From contig WLTJ01000142.1 in assembly GCA_009705435.1 (NCBI GenBank), forward strand, positions 1 to 5,070: a stretch of 5,070 nt of DNA. The letters run 5' to 3'. Below, piece by piece: positions 1-5,070 of the stretch. The stretch comes from Actinomycetota bacterium (GTDB lineage: Bacteria; Actinomycetota; Acidimicrobiia; Acidimicrobiales; Ilumatobacteraceae). The notes beneath the pieces were generated by a model, which had not been told where the DNA came from, did not search any database, and saw only the letters and a program-made list of their open reading frames with translations. The translations under genes and the position numbers were made by a program. Every line of letters begins with the position of its first letter. The first letter of the stretch is position 1.

Positions 1-462
1 GCCGACGATACGCCAATCATCGGTCGCAAAGTTTCGATTGAGATCCACTCCGTTGGCATTGCCTCGAGTTCCGAGTGCCAATCCATCAGGATTCACTGTA
101 GAAATGACCCACAGATTTAAGTCCTCGGGAATTTCGGCAACGTTAAGAAGGCGTTCAATAACTTTCAATCCCATCGCCTCATCACCATGGATTGAACCAA
201 TCGCAATCACTGGACGATGAGGCGAATCCTGAACGTGCACTGCGACAATCGGACGCCCTAAAGCACTCATACCAATTGTCAACTCACTCAACTCTGGTTG
301 AGTTGAGGTTGGAGCAACAATTGTGGTCGTCGAGGTCGTTGAAGTTTCTGGCACTACGTAACTCGGCAGAACAGAACTCACCAAATTCTCCTCACTACTG
401 CACCCAAGCACAAGGTTGGTCATAAGCACGAGTGGAAGAAGTTTTAATATCGTCCACTTCAT
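1..462 (-). CDS. M14 zinc carboxypeptidase lipoprotein (MpaA-like), 3' end cut by window edge
   Basis: Only the first 154 codons are present; the frame is open to the left edge. The N-terminus is a lipoprotein signal peptide: Lys2 and Lys7, a hydrophobic core, then a lipobox VLGC with Cys21 as the predicted lipidated residue, so the protein should be anchored on the outer face of the membrane. A Thr/Ser-rich spacer follows (about residues 38-55). The M14 fold then begins with GMSALGRPI (64-72), the zinc motif HGDE (His92 and Glu95), NPDG (124-127) and a TRGNANGVDLNRNF stretch (132-144), whose Arg133 and Asn141-Arg142 match the substrate-binding Arg127 and Asn144-Arg145 of carboxypeptidase A. 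The third zinc His and the catalytic Glu would lie beyond the edge. The short, simple motif spacing resembles murein peptide amidase MpaA more than digestive carboxypeptidases, so a role in trimming cell-wall peptides is likely but inferred. The ATG start has a GGAG seven bases upstream. It follows rimO by 29 bases. Confidence 0.9.
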   Translation of the reverse strand, partial: MKWTILKLLPLVLMTNLVLGCSSEENLVSSVLPSYVVPETSTTSTTTIVAPTSTQPELSELTIGMSALGRPIVAVHVQDSPHRPVIAIGSIHGDEAMGLKVIERLLNVAEIPEDLNLWVISTVNPDGLALGTRGNANGVDLNRNFATDDWRIVG

Positions 463-469
463 AATGCAA

Positions 470-473
470 CTCC
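470..473 (-). promoter_or_regulatory. Shine-Dalgarno site of the M14 lipoprotein gene
   Basis: GGAG on the minus strand ends seven bases before the ATG at 462-460. It lies in the 29-base gap after the rimO stop codon and supports this ATG, which also gives a complete lipoprotein signal peptide. Confidence 0.7.
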
Positions 474-491
474 GAAAGACTTGTGAGGAGG

Positions 492-1763
492 TTATCCAGC
501 GACTAAATCAGGGCCCATGGCTGAAGTGATCTCAACATCGTAGAACTCACCGACTAGAAGATCCTGTGGCACTTCAATGATGCCGTCAATCTCTGGGGCC
601 TCACGATGACTACGGGCCTCTCCTGGTTCATCCACAAGAACATTGAGCGTTCGACCAATGAGATCATCGCGACGGCGTGCGGTGATGTTGTCTTGCATTT
701 CGCTCAGTTCTAAGAGACGTTCACGCATCAGACCTTCTGGGACCTGACCGTCAAGGTCAACGGCATATGTGCCATCTTCGGGTGAGTAAGCAAAGAAGCC
801 ACACCAATCAAGTTGCGCTTGCTCAACGAAACTCAATAACTGATCGTGATCTTCTTCTGTTTCACCCGGATAACCAACAATGAAGTTGCTGCGAAAGGCC
901 GCATCAGGTTCACGAGATCGAATATCACTGATGCGGTTAAGGAAACGCTGACCATCGCCCCAGCGACGCATACGGCGCAACAATGGCTTACTCACATGTT
1001 GCAGGGAGAGATCAAAATAAGGGACTCCAGTGTCACAAATGGCGTCAATCAAGGCATCACTCAAATCGCTGGGATAGAGATACAACAGACGTGTCCGCTC
1101 AACCATTTTGGAGACTTCACGCACGAGAGAAACAATGCTGCCTGCCCCAAGTTCACTCGGACGATCCTTGCCGTAACTAGCCAAGTCTTGGGCGACGAGG
1201 ACAATTTCGCGGGCTTGCAATTGCTCGACTTCGGCGAGAATTGATGACACGTCACGACTGCGTTGCGGTCCACGAAAAGATGGAATCGCACAAAAGCCGC
1301 AATTTCGATCGCAACCTTCAGCAATTTTCACGTATGCCCACGGCGACAGCGACTTTGGGCGAGGCAAATTTAAGAGATCTAAAAGAGGAATCGGCGCCGA
1401 TCCCACGGGAATCAATTTCTTCGCAGCAGGTGTGTGCACTGGAACTCCGAAACCAGCCACAAGGTCTACTTCGGGAAGTTCATCTGCAAGTTCTTGTCCG
1501 TAACGTTCGGCCATACAACCAGTGACGACTAAACGCGATGTTTCCTTACGTTGCCCATCAAGGGACAAAATCGTGTCAATAGATTCCCGCCGCGCCTCGT
1601 CAATAAAAGCACATGTGTTGACTACAACAAGATCAGCGTCGCTCGCCGAATCGGTCGGGAGCATCCCATCAGCAAGCAAAGTACCGATCAACTTGTCGGA
1701 GTCCACCTGATTCTTGGGACAACCAAGCGTTTCAACGTAGAAGTGCTGCACTTGATTCGTCAC
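492..1763 (-). CDS. rimO: Ribosomal protein S12 (aspartate C3)-methylthiotransferase RimO
   Basis: Radical-SAM enzyme that adds a methylthio group to the beta carbon of a conserved Asp in ribosomal protein S12, using two 4Fe-4S clusters and SAM in the cytoplasm. The 423 residues carry the full family layout. The N-terminal UPF0004 domain has ETLGCPKNQVDSD (Cys15), NTCAF (Cys51) and TGCMAERY (Cys83), which bind the auxiliary cluster. The radical-SAM core has AEGCDRNCGFCAIPSFRG with Cys151, Cys155 and Cys158. LYLYPSD (228-234), DLSLQHVSKP (251-260) and FIVGYPGETEED (294-305) follow, and a C-terminal TRAM domain runs from about 363 to the end. GCPKN with VDSD, rather than the GCQMN form of MiaB, identifies RimO. 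Length is slightly below the E. coli enzyme (441). The start is a GTG; no in-frame ATG exists upstream before the preceding gene. The gene lies 37 bases after the SMP-30-like gene and 29 before the M14 gene, so it is probably cotranscribed with both. Confidence 0.97.
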   Translation of the reverse strand: MTNQVQHFYVETLGCPKNQVDSDKLIGTLLADGMLPTDSASDADLVVVNTCAFIDEARRESIDTILSLDGQRKETSRLVVTGCMAERYGQELADELPEVDLVAGFGVPVHTPAAKKLIPVGSAPIPLLDLLNLPRPKSLSPWAYVKIAEGCDRNCGFCAIPSFRGPQRSRDVSSILAEVEQLQAREIVLVAQDLASYGKDRPSELGAGSIVSLVREVSKMVERTRLLYLYPSDLSDALIDAICDTGVPYFDLSLQHVSKPLLRRMRRWGDGQRFLNRISDIRSREPDAAFRSNFIVGYPGETEEDHDQLLSFVEQAQLDWCGFFAYSPEDGTYAVDLDGQVPEGLMRERLLELSEMQDNITARRRDDLIGRTLNVLVDEPGEARSHREAPEIDGIIEVPQDLLVGEFYDVEITSAMGPDLVAG

Positions 1764-1780
1764 GACATATGAGGCTACCT
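1760..1780 (-). promoter_or_regulatory. rimO translation start region with overlapping two-codon frame
   Basis: On the minus strand, AGGT (1780-1777) is the only Shine-Dalgarno-like site before rimO. It ends 13 bases before the GTG start (1763-1761), which is long, but 8 bases before an ATG at 1768-1766. That ATG opens a frame of only ATG-TCG-TGA (1768-1760), whose stop overlaps the GTG start in the four bases GTGA. Either the GTG is used through a poor spacing, or ribosomes start at the ATG, stop at once and restart at the GTG. The sequence alone cannot decide. Confidence 0.4.
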
Positions 1781-1800
1781 GCTGGGGTCGCGGCAGAGCG

Positions 1801-2724
1801 TTAAGCCGAGTAAGCCAACTTCAAACCGCCGTATTTCCACTGGGTCTTCACGAGTCGGCCAGTACCAGACAGGGTGATGTACGCAGTATCGCTACCATCG
1901 GCGGCGAAGCAAATATTTGTTGTCAATAGGTCACCTGTGGCGACATGCTCCAGCAACTCGCCAGATGGGGAAATGACAGTAATGCCACCGTTGACCAAAG
2001 TGGCCACGCAGACATTCCCCGCACCATCGACAGCGAGCGAATCAAGCAATTGCAGACCTGGCAATCCGTATAAGACAGCCTGCGTATCTCCTGGCATAGT
2101 TGGCGCTAGAACGCCTGGTGCTGTGATGTTGCGGCGAAAGACGCGACCAGTGTGTGTCTCAGCCCAATAGATCGTCGTTCCATCGGGAGAAAGACCAATG
2201 CCGTTTGGTCCTTCAACTGGGAAATCAATTTCGCGAATTGAAGAACCGTCTGCAGCCGCATAGTAGATCGCAGTTAAGTCCGCAGTGCGCGCCACGAGAT
2301 CACGAATGCCGTGATCGGTGAAATAGAAGCCACCGGAGTTATCAAAAACCAAATCGTTCGGAGCGCGCAATGCCCGACCGTCACACTCGGTATACAGATC
2401 AGTCACTTCGCCAGTAGCAATATTGACGCGCTGAATGCGACCACCACTGTAATTTACTTGATCAAAAGGACCAGGAAAACTCAGTCCGCCAAAGTCAAGT
2501 TCTGTAAAGCAACCGCCGTTATTACACACGTAGAGAAATCCATCGGGACCAATAGCGGCGCCATTCGGTCCGCCAGTCATCTCGGCGATTGTTTCTTTGG
2601 ATCCATCAGGACGGACCCGCGTAATGCGCGGTCCGAACATTTCGACCAAAATAACGCTGCCATCGCGCATCGCAATCGGACCTTCAGGAAACCTCAAACC
2701 ATTTGCAACCTCAATAAGTTCCAC
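1801..2724 (-). CDS. SMP-30/gluconolactonase/LRE-family six-bladed beta-propeller protein
   Basis: A 307-residue protein without signal peptide or membrane segment, so probably cytoplasmic. It has the repeating PxG / DGxxY pattern of a six-bladed propeller and the family's metal-site landmarks in order: RFPEGP (Glu14), GGPNG (Asn54), RAPNDLVFD (Arg120, Asn123, Asp124), GPNGIGLSPDG (Asn174) and LLDSLAVD (Asp228). By spacing these match Glu18, Arg101, Asn103, Asn154 and Asp204 of human SMP-30, the divalent-metal and substrate residues; Asn123 to Asn174 is 51 residues, as in SMP-30. Known relatives hydrolyse sugar lactones such as gluconolactone, and others act on different lactones or esters, so the substrate here is open. 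The length is normal for the family. The GTG start is supported by AGGGGAG seven bases upstream; an ATG at 2752-2750 is out of frame. It sits 82 bases after ftsK and 37 before rimO, an unusual place that gives no clue to substrate. Confidence 0.9.
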   Translation of the reverse strand: MELIEVANGLRFPEGPIAMRDGSVILVEMFGPRITRVRPDGSKETIAEMTGGPNGAAIGPDGFLYVCNNGGCFTELDFGGLSFPGPFDQVNYSGGRIQRVNIATGEVTDLYTECDGRALRAPNDLVFDNSGGFYFTDHGIRDLVARTADLTAIYYAAADGSSIREIDFPVEGPNGIGLSPDGTTIYWAETHTGRVFRRNITAPGVLAPTMPGDTQAVLYGLPGLQLLDSLAVDGAGNVCVATLVNGGITVISPSGELLEHVATGDLLTTNICFAADGSDTAYITLSGTGRLVKTQWKYGGLKLAYSA

Positions 2725-2731
2725 GACGCTT

Positions 2732-2738
2732 CTCCCCT
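2732..2738 (-). promoter_or_regulatory. Strong Shine-Dalgarno site of the SMP-30-like gene
   Basis: AGGGGAG on the minus strand ends seven bases before the GTG at 2724-2722. It is the best ribosome binding site in the window and fixes the start of the gene despite its GTG codon. Confidence 0.75.
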
Positions 2739-2806
2739 CGGCGAAACCTCATGCTCCACCAACAGGAAATACTAATCCACAGAACTTTTAGAAGATATGT
2801 CGAGGA

Positions 2807-5070
2807 CTAGAGCGCCTCAAACTCCTCAACCGTCATCAGAACTTCCCGCGCCTTACTGCCCACACTCGGTCCGACAATGCCTTGTTGCTCCAGCAGATCA
2901 ATCAAGCGACCAGCGCGTGCAAAACCCACTCCTAATTTGCGTTGAAGCATTGAAGTTGATCCCATTTGGCTACGTACGACCAGTTCCATAGCTCGCTTGA
3001 GCAATGCCTCATCACTGTCGTCATTGCCATAACTCTCGGTGATGGCTTGCCCAGCGGGGCTACCTGCGGCCGGTTCATCGCCTTCTACGCCGCTCACATA
3101 TTGAACCGTTGGGGCCTGTTGTCGCCAAAAGGCAACGACCTTACGGACCTCTTCTTCTTCAACCCAGCAACCTTGAATACGTTGAGCCACCGAAGAGTTG
3201 CCCGGCAAAAGCAGCATGTCACCCTTGCCAACTAGTTTCTCTGCGCCAATCTGATCCAAAATCACTCGACTATCCATCTGTGAAGACACGGCGAAAGCGG
3301 CGCGGGCAGGAACGTTGGCTTTAATGACTCCAGTGATCACGTTGACCGACGGACGCTGCGTCGCAACAATTAAGTGAATGCCAACGGCACGAGCTTTTTG
3401 CGCAATGCGAGTGATGCTCTCTTCAACATCGCGGGCAGCCACCATCATCAAGTCATTTAACTCGTCAACCACAACCACGATGTAGTGCATGTGCTCATAT
3501 TCGCGTTCAGACCCAGCAGCGGCCTTGATTTCACCGCGATTAAAGGCTGCGTTGTAGCCAGTGATGTCGCGATAGCCCATCTCAAAGAGAAGGTCGTAAC
3601 GCTTCTCCATTTCGCGCACCGCCCATTGCAAGGCATTAGCGGCTTTCTTGGGATTCGTCACGGGCTGGGTCAGCAAATGTGGGAGCCGCGCATATTGACC
3701 CATCTCCACTTGTTTAGGGTCAATCAAAATCAATTTGACTTGATCGGGTGTTGAACGCATCAAGATTGAAGTGATGATGCAGTTGATGCCGCTTGACTTG
3801 CCTGCACCCGTGGCTCCAGCAATTAATAGGTGAGGTGTTGTTGCCAAATTCAAGAACACAGAACGGCCCGCAATATCTTTGCCGATCGCCACGTCAAGCG
3901 GATGACTCGCCACTTTTGATTCAGCCGAAGCCATGAGGTCACCTAAAGCCACCAGTTGACGAGTCTTATTTGGTACCTCAATACCGATCGCCGACTTGCC
4001 AGGAATCGGCGCCAATATGCGTACATCGGTAGCCGCCATTGCGTAGGCAATATCTTTTTGCAAGGAAGTTACACGCGCCACCTTGACACCGGGACCGAGT
4101 TCAAGTTCATATCGAGTCACAGTCGGACCAACGGTTTGGTCAACAAGAGTGACCGTGACGCCGTGAGACAACAATGCTGCTTCAAGATCCTTGCCGCGTT
4201 GACTCACTTCGCTTTGATCAATGGCTTGCTTCCCGCTGCGCGTCAAATAGGAAAGTGGCGGCAACTTCCACTCACGAGCACTTATTGGCGGTGTGTCGAA
4301 CTGCCCTTGAGTGTGAGGAACATCTACTTCGGCTGGAGGTCGCGGTGTCTTAACAACTGGGACAAAAACCTCGACTGGATCTGGCTCAACTTCGGGCTCC
4401 TCATGGTCAACTGGCTGCACCTCTAGTTCGTCGTATTCGCCGGCAGCATCTTCATCATCGGCATCCGTTTCAACGGCATCCGTTTCAACGTCGGCATCAT
4501 CTTCATCTTCATCTTCAGAGATAGTGCCGATGCTCTCAGTGAGCGATCGTGCGCTTGCTCGAGCGCCACTCACAATCGTGGAGAAAAAGCCGCCAATAGC
4601 ACTGGCTGAATCTTTCAGACTGAGACTTGAAATCAACAAACTGCAACCGAGAGCCAGTGCTATCAAAACCAGAACCGCAGCAATATCTCCAATCGTCACT
4701 TGCAGTACCTGGCCAAGAATCGCTCCCAACCATCCCCCTGCGCCACCAAGAGCATCCACACCTGTGAAGGCATCTGGACCCTTAAAAACATGCAAAATTC
4801 CGAGGGCAGATAACACAACTCCACCCCACCCAAGAGCCAACTTCACTCGATTGGGGGCTTCGTCTCCACGCAGTTGCGCCACGCCGATAGCAACAAATAC
4901 CAACGGCAAGCAATATCGACCGAGTCCGAGCAGACAACCAAGAGCCGTGTCCGCCCCGCGCCCAACCGGACCTGCGAGTCGGGCATAGACCGCTAAGCCA
5001 ACGATCACGCCCAAGACGATAAACGCAATCGCCACAAACTCACTTTCGCGCCCATTAATCGCCCGACGAA
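2807..5070 (-). CDS. ftsK: DNA translocase FtsK, 5' end beyond window edge
   Basis: Septum-anchored ATP-driven DNA pump that clears and sorts chromosome ends during division. Positions below count from the GTG at 5035. About four membrane segments lie near 2-18, 38-54, 66-83 and 117-137. An acidic linker (171-221) follows, then the alpha/beta motor. The motor has GATGAGKSS (Walker A, Lys413), VVVVDELNDLMM (Walker B, Asp524-Glu525), VATQRPSVNVITG (558-569) and DSRVILDQIGAEKLVGKGDML (588-608). The C-terminal gamma winged-helix domain (about 675-735) includes VGFARAGRLIDLLE and GPSVGSKAREVL. The GTG at 5035 is probably not the true start: the frame stays open to the right edge, the 11 codons before it read RRAINGRESEF and resemble the charged stretch before the first helix of FtsK, and there is no good ribosome binding site. 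Walker B has Asn527 where many FtsKs have Ala; all key catalytic residues are intact. The TAG stop lies 82 bases before the SMP-30-like gene. Confidence 0.96.
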   Translation of the reverse strand, partial: RRAINGRESEFVAIAFIVLGVIVGLAVYARLAGPVGRGADTALGCLLGLGRYCLPLVFVAIGVAQLRGDEAPNRVKLALGWGGVVLSALGILHVFKGPDAFTGVDALGGAGGWLGAILGQVLQVTIGDIAAVLVLIALALGCSLLISSLSLKDSASAIGGFFSTIVSGARASARSLTESIGTISEDEDEDDADVETDAVETDADDEDAAGEYDELEVQPVDHEEPEVEPDPVEVFVPVVKTPRPPAEVDVPHTQGQFDTPPISAREWKLPPLSYLTRSGKQAIDQSEVSQRGKDLEAALLSHGVTVTLVDQTVGPTVTRYELELGPGVKVARVTSLQKDIAYAMAATDVRILAPIPGKSAIGIEVPNKTRQLVALGDLMASAESKVASHPLDVAIGKDIAGRSVFLNLATTPHLLIAGATGAGKSSGINCIITSILMRSTPDQVKLILIDPKQVEMGQYARLPHLLTQPVTNPKKAANALQWAVREMEKRYDLLFEMGYRDITGYNAAFNRGEIKAAAGSEREYEHMHYIVVVVDELNDLMMVAARDVEESITRIAQKARAVGIHLIVATQRPSVNVITGVIKANVPARAAFAVSSQMDSRVILDQIGAEKLVGKGDMLLLPGNSSVAQRIQGCWVEEEEVRKVVAFWRQQAPTVQYVSGVEGDEPAAGSPAGQAITESYGNDDSDEALLKRAMELVVRSQMGSTSMLQRKLGVGFARAGRLIDLLEQQGIVGPSVGSKAREVLMTVEEFEAL
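4460..4489 (-). repeat. 15-bp perfect tandem duplication in the ftsK acidic linker
   Basis: The plus-strand unit GGCATCCGTTTCAAC occurs twice head to tail without mismatch (4460-4474 and 4475-4489). Being a multiple of three, it keeps the frame and encodes a repeated VETDA stretch in the disordered acidic linker of FtsK. This is probably recent slippage or duplication in a length-tolerant region. Confidence 0.9.
4499..4516 (-). repeat. Three copies of a 6-bp unit in the ftsK acidic linker
   Basis: Plus-strand ATCTTC is repeated three times, encoding alternating Glu-Asp residues (about 174-179) at the start of the FtsK acidic linker. It is a simple in-frame microsatellite that could change copy number without harming the frame. 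Confidence 0.85.

Noticed and set aside
470..488. CTCC/GGAG pairing that might hide the ribosome binding site of the M14 gene
   Set aside because: The stem is only four base pairs around a 13-base loop, too weak to call a regulatory hairpin.
846..1244. 132-codon plus-strand frame opposite rimO
   Set aside because: Antisense to the conserved radical-SAM core of rimO and without recognisable motifs.
2714..2752. Short out-of-frame peptide from the ATG at 2752 overlapping the start of the SMP-30-like gene
   Set aside because: It encodes only 13 residues and has no good ribosome binding site; the strong site downstream belongs to the GTG at 2724.
2311..2775. 154-codon plus-strand frame opposite the SMP-30-like gene
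   Set aside because: Fully antisense to a gene with conserved family motifs, with no recognisable protein pattern of its own.
2725..2806. Possible promoter or terminator in the 82-base gap between ftsK and the SMP-30-like gene
   Set aside because: TAGTAT matches four of six -10 bases but has no -35 box at proper spacing, and no GC-rich hairpin followed by a T run is present. A CCTCG/CGAGG pair exists but with a loop of about 60 bases.
3956..4426. 156-codon plus-strand frame opposite the FtsK linker and alpha domain
   Set aside because: No domain pattern, full overlap with conserved FtsK coding sequence on the other strand.
4524..4988. 154-codon plus-strand frame opposite the FtsK membrane domain
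   Set aside because: It is Pro/Arg/Ala-rich low-complexity sequence without a recognisable domain, lying entirely antisense to clear FtsK membrane segments. It is a shadow of the codon bias of the real gene.

Overview
All four genes in this window read on the minus strand, right to left: ftsK (5' end off the right edge), a SMP-30/gluconolactonase-type beta-propeller gene, rimO, and an M14 zinc-carboxypeptidase lipoprotein (3' end off the left edge). Coding density is very high. The three intergenic gaps are 82, 37 and 29 bases, and none holds a convincing terminator or promoter, so the block looks like one co-directional transcription unit. There are no RNA genes, CRISPR arrays, insertion sequences or phage genes.

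The organism is most likely an actinobacterium. The FtsK gamma domain carries the VGFARAGRLIDLLE form, with Ala where E. coli has the KOPS-contacting Asn, as I recall for actinobacterial FtsK. ftsK and rimO lie close together, as in Streptomyces and relatives. The lipoprotein has a Thr/Ser-rich spacer after the lipid-anchored Cys, as many actinobacterial exported proteins do. Base composition looks close to balanced, unlike the high-GC soil actinobacteria, so a freshwater or marine lineage, perhaps in the Acidimicrobiia, is a reasonable guess. That placement is inference.

Layout: about 1-462 is the N-terminal 154 residues of the M14 peptidase lipoprotein. 492-1763 is RimO, which methylthiolates ribosomal protein S12. 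1801-2724 is the SMP-30-like enzyme. 2807-5070 is FtsK, the division-septum DNA translocase. The proteins share no single pathway: chromosome segregation, ribosome modification, a probable lactone hydrolase or similar small-molecule enzyme, and a surface peptidase possibly acting on cell-wall peptides. The most plausible reading is a housekeeping chromosomal region with two accessory genes placed next to the ftsK-rimO core.

I looked for a hidden novel system and did not find one. The points worth a second look are modest: a two-codon ATG-TCG-TGA reading frame that overlaps the GTG start of rimO and fits the only Shine-Dalgarno-like site better than the GTG does; the unusual neighbours of ftsK-rimO; the FtsK start lying outside the window; and repeat-built acidic sequence in the FtsK linker.
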